DNA from: Asterella californica
Taxonomy: Eukaryota > Streptophyta > Marchantiopsida > Marchantiales > Aytoniaceae
DNA: 64,000 nt
NCBI GenBank assembly: GCA_036924285.1
Contig: JAYKYS010000015.1
Coordinates: 6,262,001 to 6,326,000 of the forward strand
Direction: 5' to 3'
A model generated the notes under the pieces. That model ran no database searches. It saw only the letters and a program-made list of their open reading frames with translations, and was not told the origin of the DNA. This document shows positions 1 through 11,780 of the stretch, in pieces; position 1 is the first letter of the stretch; every line of letters starts with the position of its first letter. A program made the position numbers and the translations under genes.

Positions 1-99
1 TACATTTCATGTGATAATTGATCTAATCAGGAGATACAACTCATAATTTTACTTGTAAAAGACCGAGTTGAATGGAAATTTGAACATGAGAAGTTTTTC

Positions 100-820
100 T
101 TGGATATGTATGAAAGAGGTTTTTTTTTGCATTGTAACCAAAGCAATGTTGAGTCTAGAACAATGACGAGTGTTAACCACTCATTTGACCAAGAGATAAA
201 CTTATCAATTGAGTACATAATACTCAAGAATAAATATGATAACTTGATCCGAAGATATAGATTGAAAAAGTCAATCAAGAGAAAATCGATACACGACCAA
301 GTTCATGAGAGTATTATGAACAAATGCATCGGATTAGAGGTCTTTCGTCCAAAAAATAAGACATTCTTGGAGCCTTAGATGGTGGTAGTAATACTCCTCT
401 CCATAGCTTTATCGATTTGAGTAGTGAAGATCTTACAAATGTGTTTTCCGAGAACGAGTGTGAGCCGAGTGAGCCTCCTTCGTTTGTTAACCTCTTGAAT
501 GATCTCAATCACCTCAAAGAGAAAAAGTTATGCACGTATCTGAAAACGTCAAAGAAATTTCAAGAAGAAAAGCATGTTCTCAACCCGATATGAGTGGAAA
601 ACCAAACATGAATGTTAAGAAGAGATAAGATCTTTCCAAAGATAATATCGACAACATTGCAATGTCCATGAACCTCTTTACTCAAATGCAAGAAAAAACA
701 AATGAAAGAAGAGCACAACAAGAAGTTTGCAGACTCGATTTAACGATCTAGATGTTAGAGATTCATCGAATAGAGATTGAGTTGTTGAGAAGCGGCATTC
801 AAAGAATAGCGCTACCATCA
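100..820 (+). pseudogene. Possible PIF/Harbinger accessory (DNA-binding) ORF remnant
   Basis: A decayed coding stretch reads in fragments across all three plus frames. A basic block near 215-330 (NLIRRYRLKKSIKRKSIHD) is followed, after a frame change near 378, by an acidic segment at 376-520. A charged, coiled-coil-like tail lies at about 650-800 (MQEKTNERRAQQE, then EIHRIEIELLRSG). This order, a basic N-terminal region then a charged C-terminal helix, resembles the second protein of PIF/Harbinger transposons. A transposase remnant lies immediately downstream on the opposite strand. I see no diagnostic SANT tryptophans, so the family call rests mainly on context. Several stops and shifts show it is not functional. 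The left end of the element may lie outside the window. Confidence 0.35.
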
Positions 821-1029
821 TCTACTACTAGTACTCAAGTACTTATCCATATATCTCTCATATACACATGTGATTATACATTGGAACATAAACGAGTTCC
901 ACAAATTTGCTTGAACAATGTATCTCTCACAATCTTTTTTTTTCGTGTTTTATCTCTATCCGTTGCAGTTCCAGGAAGAGGTTGCAGATGTGCAGCATTC
1001 AGTCATTCATCCACTGGGTTTACATCATG

Positions 1030-1831
1030 AGTTAAAGACTCTCCTTGTAGTATCACAAAGTTATGTAGCATTCCACATGCAAGTACAACTCCGAGCACTT
1101 GCTCGAGTTGCATAGGACAGTCACGAAGTATAGTCTATCTTCCTTTCAGATGACCGAACGCATTTTCAGTTTTTGCTTGTGCTTTTGATGTGTATTTGTC
1201 AAACTCGTTTTCGAGTGTAGTTCCTTGATGCATATGTCCATGAAATCGTTTGATCGACCACTCTTTGATAGGATAAGCGGCATCTCCAAGTAACACAAGA
1301 GATATAACAATTACACCACTCTTTCCACACTCATCGTGATTGTTGACTCAACAAGAATATGCTTTGTTTTTATTAACTGATATAAACTTGATTGTCGTGT
1401 TTAGCATCGTGAGTAAAGCCAAGCATGATGCAACATATGTCCCAAAACTATAAATCGGAATTATATACTCCTCGTAACAAGACTGAGTAAACAGAATGAT
1501 GATTCATGTACGTTCGAGAAAATACTTTTGTGGTGGTTTGTTTCTCAATTTTATGTGAGAACCATTGATAGCACTTATTATTTGTGGGATTCCAATAATA
1601 AATGCTTGAAGAAAACGTAAAATTGCTCATAATGTTTCTACTCTTGGTGAGATCTGATATACGTACATACTTGGAGTATAATTTATTTCTATTGATAAGA
1701 ATATCAATAATCATCGTTGTGTATTTCATTATAGTCGATCCTCTGATGCAATACATGTCGTTAAGAGTCTTTAAGTGAGTATTATGTACAAAGCGATAAA
1801 TCACTATTGTCACACATTTGACTAGTTTCAT
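1030..1831 (-). pseudogene. PIF/Harbinger DDE transposase, decayed
   Basis: On the minus strand the order is an N-terminal part (IYRFVHNTHLKTLNDMY, 1700-1810), the first catalytic block (GIPQIISAINGSHIKLRNKP, about 1525-1605), the second (VLLGDAAYPIKEW, about 1260-1305) and the third (TENAFGHLKGR then ACGMLHN, 1070-1180). These are the landmarks of the HARBI1-type DDE nuclease (DDE_Tnp_4), which cuts and pastes PIF/Harbinger elements. The block containing the first catalytic Asp reads INGSH, so Asp is replaced by Asn, and there are frame changes and stops. It is dead. It faces the accessory-like ORF at 100-820, giving a convergent two-gene arrangement. Confidence 0.7.
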
Positions 1832-3751
1832 TTGTTTTCTTGTTGCAGGTCATTCGTTGATACTAGACATGAAAAGTTATATCTCATCTATTAGTTTCAT
1901 AAAGTTTCTATGCGTTAAAGTTTTTAAATTATATTATGTATGTTTTCTCATATATCCAAAATATTAATATTCATGTGTCATACCTGCTTATGAATCACGT
2001 TCCACCATCAGTGTTGTCTGAGTATTATCCAAAACTCTTAAGATGTTATCACAATAATATGCACATTCTTCAATGCTTGGATGAACAGCATAAAAAATTC
2101 ATGACCAATATCATAATCTGATGAATCGATAATGAATATAGCGAATTTTTTCAGTTCAAAAAGTCATCCATCCATAAACTAGAGGAAAATAAAATCTCAC
2201 AGTCATTTTCTCAAATCTATATGTGCACCTGAACTACGTACGCAAAAGTTACTCTTGGTGAATAAGCAAACAAAAACAAAAGCAAAGTTACTCATATGAG
2301 TCGGGCAAGAGGCGTTGTTCGTTGCATTCTGTTTCCATTTTATCTCGAGTTCTTCTTGTTTGAGAAGTTCCACCACTGGCTCCTCGTCTCCCAAAGGCAT
2401 AAAACATCAGAGGTTCTTCTCAACTTCTTTGTTTGTACTTTTGGTCAAGAGGAAGCCATTACCATAAGTAAGTTTCGGGAACGTATGTCACTTTCGTTCG
2501 GGTCGTGTAAGCTACTTTCGTCTACAATTTCGGTAGAGGTTATCCCGGTTCGTACAAGATGTAAATATGTTCTAAACTTTCTGACGCTGGTGCTCATGAC
2601 GAATTACACGTTAAGAGCGAAAGTTCCTTGACGTCGTGCATCGCTTGAATGACATTATTTTAACATTCAGCCACGATTCAACGAGCGTTATTATAACATT
2701 CAGCCCTAACGTTGTTGATGTGATCAGAAAAGGACCTCACATGCCGGTGGAGCTACTCATGCTCGTCGTTCTCGATTTGAAGGTCACCTCGAAACGAAGA
2801 CGAGGCGTACGTCGTTCTCGGTTTTAAAGTCACCTCTCGGCTTCGACTCGGTTATACCTCGTCCTCGAGGTGACCTTAAAATCGAGAACACACTCTCCAC
2901 AATGGATCCAATTGCACCTTCAACTCAAGCAAGAATCTGAAGAAGCAAAGCGCAATTGCTTCCGAGCATGCGAATCCGACAATGAAGTCGAAGTTCCAAG
3001 GTGTCAAATCCATCTGCTCTTCGATCTTCTCATCTCGACGGAAGGCGCATTTCCACTCTTGCTACGCTGGAACCTCCATTCAGCATGTGAGGAATCCAAC
3101 AGGACATTTGATTCTTGGTTGTTCAGATACTGGATCTAGCACTGTAAACTCATACCAATACGCAGTAAAATGGGCTACTCCGTATCCATAGTTTTGTCCC
3201 AATGGGACTGATGGGAGGACGTTGCATTCGTGACAGTTCTCGCATCCACGACCTTGGAGCAATCACCACACTCGCAGTACACAAACTTACACTGACACGG
3301 AACATGAGAAGGACTGCTCAGATTACAGGACAACAAACAGGATGTACCAACGGGTCAAAAATCGTCCATCCAAAGCTAAATTACACTTCTCTCAACTATT
3401 TGAACCGACAGCCCCGAAAAATTATCATCTCCAACCTCAAAGTTCGCCCGCCAGCATACCAACGAAATTCCATTGCCATCCCTCCCACTTGCGAAATCGT
3501 TATGGCAATGGGTGAAAAAAGTGATGATGGATTATGCAGACAACTACATAAAACCTATGGACTACAGTTCTTCAGCTCTTCACACGGCTTGAACTGCTTC
3601 ATGTGCTCATAGCCTTGTTCTCACGGCCTTTTTCTGGTAGTGGAGTAAAACCAACAATGATGCGTATAAGGGCTAGCTGCGACTGCTAGTTCAACGTTAT
3701 TCGCACTTCGTCAAAGTCATAAAAGTTCGATGACTTCAGTCAAGCAACAGA
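1832..3751. other. Intergenic stretch without a recognised gene
   Basis: No conserved coding pattern was recognised here. ORFs of 60-136 codons exist on both strands, but none shows family motifs. The only clear structure is the inverted repeat at 2768-2889. A short direct repeat containing an aacattcagcc motif occurs at about 2660 and 2696. Confidence 0.4.
2768..2889. repeat. Fold-back inverted repeat with 25-bp arms
   Basis: Bases 2768-2792 and 2865-2889 are inverted copies differing at one of 25 positions. A third, less perfect copy in direct orientation lies between them at about 2814-2840 (gttctcggttttaaagtcac). It could be a small fold-back transposon or MITE core, or a local snap-back duplication. 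No target duplication was identified. Confidence 0.6.
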
Positions 3752-5393
3752 TCACTTCTTTTCCTCCTTGGGGGGGTTTAATTGCTCCTTGATCCAGTCA
3801 AACGGCTGCACATTTACCAACATAACGGTCAGTGTCAGATGATGGCAGGTCAGTGACATTGTACACCTAAAGGAGGATAAAGTCCCCATTAGATCTGATG
3901 CAACCGTGATAAACTTATCACAACTAAAGGGTTCCTAAAACAGCTTCTTTGCACTATGGCCTTATCAACGACTCTTCAAACTATACTGACAAGGTTTGAT
4001 GAAGTCCACAGAGTGAGATGGGACTTTCTACTTTGAGTCACCACAAGTCCCAAGGAGGATATCCAACTGCGTGCATGAGTACTCCAGCTCTTCCTTATCC
4101 TGATATAATGTATATATACTCTATACAAGTCAATCTCACCACTTGCATCCAGTATTCCTAGAGTATACATCCCCGTCGAATAACAGAACTCAGATATCCA
4201 AGATCGTACAGTGTCAGACCCAGAAGGTAACATTTATTAAACGGAGATCCGAGACCTTGCTTGGTTTATATGCATTTCAACGAGGAGACCTAGAGTTGAA
4301 AAGCTCTAATGTGACGTTCAATTTCAAACTGGCATAGCGTGAAAAGAAAGCCTGCAGTCGCAACAACAAGCATTTCTACAACTCTCAAGGTCGTTATAAT
4401 CTGGTGTAAGTATTCTACCTACACCTACAATCTACTGCTGCATAAGTTCATTACTAGATCTGTTGGATAAGTTCGTTGGATCTGGATTAAACAAAGCAGG
4501 TAGACCTTCGAAGAAAGCTTCTCAATAGCGCTTCTCGAGTCGAGTTATTCAAGAACATAATCAACTACGATTAGATTAGCCAATTTCTACCTAAAACAAT
4601 AAACAAGGTCTTCAGAAAGCCGGTAACGACATAAGCAAACCAGTGACGAGGACCCCGATTTGTATGTCTGAAGCATAGAGGCGTCACTCTTAGATAGGAC
4701 TCAAATCAAGACATGATAGAAAGAACCCGATAAGGGGAGAGACTATTCTTTAGTTCCCCGAAGCCGTGAACCCGCTGATGAAATATCGAAATATGGCAAC
4801 GAGCGTACTTGCCAATAAGGGTTTCAGGTTACTGCTTGTAGGTAGCAGAAATAACTCAAAGGAAACCCTAATTCCCTCTTGCGGACCCCAAGATAGCTGG
4901 TTTCAAGCAGGTCAAGAAACTGGAACGCATAAGATCCACGATCTCATTTCAATAAAATCGAGCCCTACAAAAGGAGCGTACTCTTAACTTGATCTCGACT
5001 TGTAATTCACATCTTGAGCGATATCTCACTGAATGAGATCACAAATAAACAAAACGCCGAAATCTGATCGCGCTGAAATAAACTTCACCATCGGTACAAC
5101 CAATCGAAGGTGCGTTCTCCACAGCTGGTAAAGAAACGGCAACGAAGCAAATTCCCGAAAGCACGATCCCGCGAGTTCACAGAAACACCAACCTAACTTG
5201 GAAAAACGATAGAAAAAGAAACAACTTCAAACAAAAGCTCGAAACAAAACACATCACGAACCTGGATGAGAAAAAGAGCACCAGTTATAGCCGCCGTACC
5301 CCATAGTACACCTCCACCAATATCAGACGACTGCGGCCGCAAAGCCTTGGGCAAAAACGCCATCAACGAGGACGCTCCTTTCCCCGCCGTCAT
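3752..5393 (-). CDS. QCR10: Complex III small subunit, QCR10 / 6.7-kDa type (two exons)
   Basis: Exon 1 is 5262-5393 (start ATG at 5393, 44 codons) and exon 2 is 3752-3805 (17 codons plus TGA), giving 61 residues. Exon 1 carries LPKALRPQSSDIGGGVLWGT, then a hydrophobic segment ending LFLIQ. Exon 2 is PFDWIKEQLNPPKEEKK. The pattern LRPQS-D-I...WG...one membrane helix...QPFDW is that of the plant 6.7-kDa ubiquinol-cytochrome c reductase subunit (QCR10), a one-helix accessory protein of the mitochondrial inner membrane. The intron (3806-5261) has donor CAG|GTTCGT and acceptor GTGCAG|CCG, phase 0. The length is right for the family. The frame is open upstream of the ATG, but conservation starts close to it. 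The family name is from memory of the motif, so the symbol is less certain than the gene itself. Confidence 0.72.
3806..5261 (-). other. Intron of the QCR10-like gene
   Basis: This is a 1456-bp intron bounded by GT and AG on the minus strand. ORFs inside it (for example 3976-4233 and 4766-4987) show no family motif. It is large compared with the 61-codon gene it interrupts. I could not identify a transposon in it. Confidence 0.6.
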
Positions 5394-7258
5394 TTCCCCC
5401 AATCCGCAAACGCACTGCCGGGGGAAGCACCGAAACAAGGCTTCCGATCTAACTGGAGGTAGTGGTGACTCTCGACAATCGATCGATGTGCTCAGAGTTG
5501 TTCGAATTTGCTCTGCTTTCCGCTCTCTTTTGCTGCCTCCGCTCTTTGGCCAAACGCAAAGGGTCCTCAGCGGCTGCAGCGGACATAGTCCAGTCTGCAT
5601 ATGGCACCGTATCAGGATCTAAGTTTAGACCCTAATTAGCATTGCGATCTAATTTACAGGGGCGGGTTATCTCCTGTCATCGCGAGAGTTTACCGGTATG
5701 TAGTCTGCACTCGCGGGTCCCTCAAGGTATCTTCGATCTTGTTCCTTCATGAAATCCACTGCCCGAGCTCGTGGCTTTTGCTGCCCGTAAGTCCACGCTG
5801 GGTAATGAGTTACCCAGCGTAAAGTTCGTAACGAAATGTTCAGTCGTGTTTGTGACTTTACATTTCCTGTCCATAACATTACTTTACCTGACAAAAATTT
5901 CGCCAATGCTTCATGTGTAGCGGAAAGCCTTGTCCGCAGTGAGCTTACGAGCCTAAGGCGCTGCTCGAAGAAATGGCTTTTGCGGCGTAAAGCTCAAAAC
6001 AGAACTTTTATCTTTTACCCGTTACTTTACCTCTCCTGCCCGTGAAATTACGTTGCAAGACAAACCTTTGTCGAGTGTATCACGAAGGAGGAGAGTTACA
6101 AGGAGAAGGACAAATCTCACATCGCAAGGGTTAACTCATCATCTTGGATGTTTTTCACTTTACGATATCAAGTTTATATCTTATTAGCAGTGCCGAATAT
6201 TCGTTTTCGATATACTTTGTTATGTATAGTAACACATCCAACGGCCCAAAAGAACATAAGTAATATTTCATGGATGAAATATTATTTTTCGTTCTTTTAA
6301 TTTGTTTTGCAATTTGCATCAACACCTAAATTCACCTATTAATGTCGACGACCGACTCGTGAACGCGGCTACCATAGTTAGGATCCCAGACCTCTGTGTA
6401 CTGAGAGAAAGTTCTGATTATTAGTGCGTGTCGAAGTTAAGAGAGGAGATTCTCTAACGAAACAGCTGTAGTTTAGTGAAGAGTAGTTTTATGTATAGTC
6501 TCGAATCGTTCACTATTCCATCTACGATCTGATAGAATAATTCGAATTTTTAGTAGATTTTTTTCAAAAAAATCATTTAAATGTTACATTCCTTTATTGC
6601 AAAGAGTCATGACTGAATTTAAAAATACAGTATTAAGAAACGCGCACGTCATTTCTTACGGACGTTTTTGGAAGTGCTTGCATAAAACAACTGCGAACTC
6701 TTGGGCACGGTCGTAACAACAATCAATCGCGGGTGAAGAATATAGCCCGGAGATTCTAGCTTTGACACGCACTATTACGTTATCTTTAGCGGATGATAGA
6801 CAAGTTTATATATATATAATCATTCATTTTCAATTTATGACTCATTATTTCGATAAAGAAATGGCATAATTAATCAAAATAGCGAGAAAGATTTCACAGA
6901 TGTGTGAAACAGCTGAGAGTACGTATCATTCGACCATGGCTAGACATAACTCGCTCCTTGATCAATAGCATGTTAAAGGTTAACACTGATTTTTCTTTAT
7001 TTCATAAAATTTCGATCATAAACTCTTTATATATATGCATTAGTTCCTTCACTAAGTTATATATTGAAAGATTTTGTCGCGAGTTTATGGAGAGATGAAA
7101 GATTATATGTTAGTGGCTGTACTGTAGTTTGATATTATTTAGTTGAGACCGTTCTAGCAATGGAGCTTTTATCATGCGAAAAGGAATGATCTTACAGTAA
7201 TCGGACATTCTTATGTTAGGAAGACCCGACCCACATCCATCTTCCGGAGATGGTTAAA
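5394..7258. other. 5' flank of the QCR10-like gene and intergenic DNA
   Basis: No recognisable coding sequence. The proximal part (5394-6060) contains several short variants of a CGTAAAG / CTTTACG motif and one perfect hairpin (5795-5820). The ORF at 5667-5906 (minus) shows no family motif and is probably chance. The rest up to the Harbinger-like end at 7262 is AT-rich, and nothing in it was recognised. Confidence 0.4.
5795..5820. repeat. Perfect 11-bp hairpin
   Basis: ACGCTGGGTAA at 5795-5805 pairs with TTACCCAGCGT at 5810-5820 across a TGAG loop. It lies about 400 bp upstream of the start of the QCR10-like gene. Its role is unknown; a regulatory palindrome or a small element scar are both possible. 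Confidence 0.7.
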
Positions 7259-7598
7259 TAAAGGGTTTCAAACATATGCGTCTGGCACACATAGACGGAC
7301 TATGTGACAAGGTCCATCACATCGTTCATAGACGCTCAATGGACCGGGACAGACATGAGTGGATGAGTCCGTGAAAGACTCTGACGGCATCTAGACACGA
7401 TTTAAAGAACGGTTCAAACATGTCCGTAGGGTGCGCGTTTAGAGTCCGTAGCTAGAGCGGCAAGAGTTTGTAGAGGGTGACGTGGATGGACACCATAGTG
7501 AACTTTGAAATTGCTATGTGAGCTTTGAAGGCAGCGCCGAAATTTGAGTTTGTATCATCAATTCTGGTTCAAAATCTAGTGCTTCATGGGAACAAACC

Positions 7599-8956
7599 AT
7601 GGAGATTTCAAGCAGCCAGATGTGTGAAAAGAGCACGGCAGATCTCGCTGACGAAACTGAAATATCTGAAGGTGTCCGATCTGAAGGTGAAGCAGTTGTG
7701 AAAGATGACATAACGTTAGCGAGTAGAGCGACTATGAGACCAACAGCTGAAAGCACGTCGACAAGCATGGTTCAGGATATATCAAAACAGAAAAGAAATG
7801 AAAAAGCGAGTGGAAATGGAGATGAGACACGACCAGATCGATCTATCTTACGTATCGCAGATTATGAATTGATAGTCCAGTATCTCGAAATTCTCGAAAA
7901 CTTTCAAGCTCTCTATGGTTCGGGATGAAAAACCAAGGTGGGCAAGAAATACCAGTCTAAATCTGCATCATACGGTGATGACAGTGCAATTGATCAGTCA
8001 GGGATTTTCGAGTGTAACATGCAAAACTTTGTATAAAAAATATCTTCGATACGTGTAGCGATACCAAGCAGCTGCTAACTTATTGAGGCATAACAGATGA
8101 AGAAATATCGCGTGGAATGACTTTGGATGACAATCTCAACAAAGCTTGTCCCTTTTTCCATAAGATGGATGCTCTCTTTGATCAAAGAGCAAATGTCGAA
8201 CCATTAGCATTATGTTCCTTGGGCCTGTCTACTCCGAGAGTCAGAACGGACAGAGAAGAGCAGTCTCCTGAGAAAGCTGGATCTATAGAGAAAGAGCTTG
8301 TTCTAAGTCCCGAGCTTGAAGATTTTGATCAAGTGATCAATGATAATGTTTTCCAGTGAGAACATTATCTTTTTAAGAGTTGGAGATATGTGTGATTGTA
8401 CGTCTGATGTAGATGTGGAAGTGAATACGAATTTGAACGCAGAAGACACAGAACAGAATATGGATGATGTGAACTTGTTTGCTACTGCATCGGCTACACT
8501 GACGAGAGAGAAAGAGCTACAGTTGTCACAGCAAGATTATGCACGAAAAAATCCAAGGTCAGTGAGAAGTCGAGAAGAAATCCGAAAAGAGATCTACAGT
8601 GAAGGTCAAAAGTAACTGGCAGTCAACTATTCAAGAGAGTTTGACGAAAAAAGAAGAGTTCTGGAAGTCTATACTAGAAGTCCGATTTGCTCTTCTAGAT
8701 GAGCAACACAAGGCGGCTGAGATCGAACATGAAGAAAAACGAAGATAGTTAGAGCATGAGAGAGAGAAACGTAAACGAACCTTGGAGGAGGAGAAAGAGG
8801 AAAGGCGTGCGCAAAGAGACTGCAGAAGCTTCACTGTTTGTTGAATTAAGTAAAAGTGGCTATAGTATTGCTGAGGTTAAAGAGATGATGGAGTTTTTCT
8901 TTCAACAACAGACGACTTCTGAACGAGTGTCATCTCAGAGAGTACCAGATGCTTGA
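7599..8956 (+). pseudogene. PIF/Harbinger accessory protein, decayed
   Basis: The stretch has an acidic Ser/Glu-rich N-terminus (7599-7800), then IADYELIVQYLEILENFQAL at about 7850-7910. This is followed by LDDNLNKACPFFHKMDALFD...NVEPLA at about 8120-8210, and a Glu/Arg/Lys-rich coiled-coil tail ending KSGYSIAEVKEMMEFFF at 8850-8905. The same modules occur at 39880-40330 (YDKIVNYLEDLDNFASLYG, then LNSRCPHFDRMNDVFESR), which shows one protein family. It is inferred to be the Myb/SANT-like DNA-binding partner of the Harbinger transposase, which helps it reach the nucleus and the transposon ends. Stops at 7926, 8034 and 8357 and frame changes show decay. Confidence 0.6.
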
Positions 8957-10216
8957 TATAAAATTTTCTCAATGATTTCTCGATCTTACTAGTTCGACGA
9001 TGGTACGTTTTAGGCAAGCGCTCTCTTCTCCAGCACGTCCGATTGTGCTCGCATCGCTGCAACACACATGTATATAAAGCGCAGAAGTTCATTCATCCTC
9101 TCATCGCATCCTGTACTTGTGTCTGTGCAAGCACACACTTATTTGACAATCGAGACGAGAGTTCACACTGTTCAAAATTATATATCTCTAGCACATACTC
9201 TAGATCTCACCCGGTACAAGACAATACAGTTGCATATACTACTATAACTTGAAAGTAATTCTTACAGAATTTGTTGGCAATGACGAAATCTGGATGCAAG
9301 TCAAGTGAATCTTGGCTTTCAGTATTCATAGTTGGTGTGCTCTTGGTAGTAACACATCCGGTGACCGGACAGCTGAGTACATGATTCTACGATTCTTCGT
9401 GTCCTAGCCTACAGAGTACCGTGAGAACAGTTTTCGATAGCGCAATATCAGCAGATGATCGACTTGGAGCATCTCTTCTGCGAATGTAACAGTAACCTGA
9501 TGTGCACAGCAATGTCTCAAGCAATTCAAACAGAACGTCTATGTGTCGACAGTCAATGCAGCTTTGTGATGGTTTATTATTAATCATCCGATGATTTGTG
9601 TTAGTTTTACTTGAAGTTCTTAGATGGCACTGGCGGTAACTGAGGTACAGGTCTTTGCTGTTGTTTGAAGTGCTTGTGCGCTTGTCACTATGAGCATAAG
9701 AGTCATCGTACTACCTGAATAAAATCTCTCGAGATAAGCATATACTCATAGAGTCATACTGTATCATAAATGATCAAGTGAAAAGTTACAACGTCTTTCT
9801 TGCTGTTTAAGTTGAATCATAAATAACAGTGTGAAGTATCTCAAGCCTTAATTGCACAAAAGAATGCTGGTAGAATAGATAATGACATGCAGCATAACTT
9901 TTGAGCTCAAGAACTGTAATTGGTATGCTAACAATAAACCAATTGATAACTGACCATATAAAAGGTTTCCGCGATTGACAAGCAACTGACTGCTTTCCAA
10001 CTACGGCAATTATGAATCTATACTAACATACCATGTCCTTTCACAAAAACAATACTTGATCTTATTGTGTGCAACACTGAATGAGACTCCACACAATGGA
10101 CAAGTTCATCCGTTTTGGGAGCTAATTCACGTGTGATAGCTATGGTGTTCGGATGATCGCTTGAGCAGGTTCACCAGTTGTTCCAACTCGTGAATTTGTT
10201 TATGAGGAAAAGGTAC
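8957..10216. other. No recognised gene
   Basis: No conserved coding motif was found on either strand. It separates the Harbinger accessory ORF from the galacturonokinase last exon. If the 7262-23612 unit is real, this is internal cargo or filler DNA. Confidence 0.35.
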
Positions 10217-11146
10217 TCAAATAACCTCCGCTCCTCTTGCAGATTCACAGACGAAAGCTACCGGTGTTTCTGTGATCTCTTTTGCAAGCTCCGTATGTGC
10301 CAGCTTGTACATCCTGTCAACATATGCTGCAGCTTCTTCAGCCTTGTCTGCCGTCACAAAAGCCACACAACAACCTCTGAAACCAGCTCTACTGAAACTG
10401 GCACCATACACACCTGGTTTAAGTTATCACTGGAGCAGATCAACTGATACTAAAGATTCTAACGTAAACTTTTCAACGACTAGTCACAGGAATCTCTGTA
10501 AAAGAAAGTCTCAATAGATTGCCGACAAGGAAGTCAACATATGCTGGAAAGTGGAGCATGAGATTGTCTTCACCTTATATTCTGAGTATTCCACTAGCGT
10601 AACTGTACAAGGCAAAAATAATACAAGTTATTATCTACTGCAGATTCCACGTTGTTGAGGTAAGAGAGCCATAGTAAATATCAACAGCTAGAAACTGAAG
10701 CATCAGAAATTCCGCACATACCATCCGAGAGCAAAGGTTCGTTTGATTCCCTGCCAACAACCCTACAAATACAGATCTAAACATAAAACAATCGTTGAAC
10801 ACATGGAGCACGAATACTTTCGATGCAACCTAAGAATCACATATATCTCAGTCGGTCTGATTAGTCAATTCATGCAGTCACCACGGAGATCACATTTTGA
10901 GGCTGTCAAGCGGATCCTCCGCAGTATGGACTTCACTATCGATACGATGGACGATTGCTGTTACATGGCTACACAGATGCTGATTGGGCAGGAAGTGCTG
11001 ACAAGAGATCCACGTCAGGTTACGCTTTTGGACTTGGAAGCGCTGCTATAAGCTGGGCTTCTACTTGAGTAGAATACGTGCAACGTTTTGACATTCCTGG
11101 ACCCTCATATTATATCCTGGTTTGCTCAACAGTGCATGCCGAAGAC
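10217..11146 (-). pseudogene. GALAK: Galacturonokinase (GHMP kinase) remnant: two clear exons
   Basis: The last exon is 10217-10413, stop TGA at 10217. It reads VYGASFSRAGFRGCCVAFV, the C-terminal glycine-rich motif of plant galacturonokinase, then EEAAAYVDRMYKLAHTELAK. An upstream exon at about 11065-11146 reads GLRHALLSKPGYNMRVQECQ, the block that follows LLAFSG in this family. Both exons start after CAG and split a Gly codon 1/2. Galacturonokinase phosphorylates free galacturonate at C1 for the UDP-galacturonate salvage pathway in the cytosol. The roughly 80 residues that should join these exons are not found intact. A Copia fragment abuts the donor of the upstream exon instead. A possible short exon at 10722-10750 (NEPLLSD) has donor GTATGT. 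N-terminal exons were not found. It is probably a gene fragment rather than a working gene. Confidence 0.65.
10843..11067 (+). repeat. Copia reverse transcriptase/RNase H fragment
   Basis: The plus strand encodes ISQFMQSPRRSHFEAVKRIL, then after a frame change GYTDADWAGSADKRSTSGYA and FGLGSAAISWAS. This is the connection and RNase H segment of a Copia polyprotein. No LTRs flank it. Its right edge touches the 5' splice site of the galacturonokinase exon at 11065-11146. It runs opposite to the intact-length Copia element 490 bp away, which lacks just this segment. Confidence 0.75.
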
Positions 11147-11553
11147 CTGAAAACACAATCAGTATCTTGAAGGAATCCGGATCCATCTATCGTGGTGGTA
11201 GGATTTCATACTCAAGCGTCTGCACAATAAATCATTAACATGCATTAATGTGATGACAACAAACAATTCAGGATTAATTCCTATGAGGAGTCGTGCTACA
11301 CCTGAATATGCGCAGATAACTGTCAACTGTGACACCGGCGAGCTGAAACTTCAACCTGAAAAATCAAATCCTTGTCCTAATCCTTCTTACTACTACAAGC
11401 TCAAAACTCTACAAACATCAGAAAGTTCCAAACTAACAGACAAGGTTCCAAGGACAATGTAACATTTTCTCGGCCAGCAGTTACATTAGTATTACGGAAA
11501 TAGAATCCTCTTGACAGAGCTTTGGTGAATTATCCTTTCTTCTCGATATCTTG
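11147..11553. other. Flank between galacturonokinase exon and Copia element
   Basis: No conserved coding motif was found. The plus ORF at 11250-11462 is unrecognised. An upstream galacturonokinase exon would be expected here or beyond the Copia insertion, but none was seen. Confidence 0.35.
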
Positions 11554-11780
11554 TGTAGAAAGATCGATAATTCGAAGACACTCCAAGAAGAGAGAGCGAG
11601 TAGACAAGGAAGTAAAATAGGAATGAGATGAGAGAGGCTTTGCCTCTCTCTGTATATATAGTGGAGGTGAATACAAGGGAAACTCTAGTGGTGGGTTAGT
11701 CCTCTAACTAACTCTAACAACCCTAACCACTCCGGCTAATGTTAGTCGTCGATCTACTAGAGCTTGGGACTATATCAACA
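11554..11780 (-). repeat. Copia 3' LTR
   Basis: This 227-bp direct repeat matches 16358-16584. It contains a TATA-like tgtatatatag and ends in the dinucleotides expected of an LTR. Confidence 0.93.

Noticed and set aside
5092..5118. Alternative second exon (FDWLYRW) for the QCR10-like gene
   Set aside because: Reading phase does not fit the CAG donor of exon 1, and Pro is not encoded before FDW. Exon 3752-3805 fits phase, acceptor and family sequence.
7360..7387. Hammerhead-ribozyme-like GGATGAGTCCGTGAAAGACTC
   Set aside because: It has a GAGTC/GACTC stem with the familiar GATGAGTCCGTGA look. The conserved core CUGAUGA starts with the wrong bases, and GAAA after stem II is replaced by TGACGG, so catalysis is not expected.
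9480..9560. Similarity between 9500-9540 and 16677-16712 (caatgtctc...caaacagaacgt)
   Set aside because: About 30 bases at roughly 75-80% identity with no extension; too short to call a repeat without a search.
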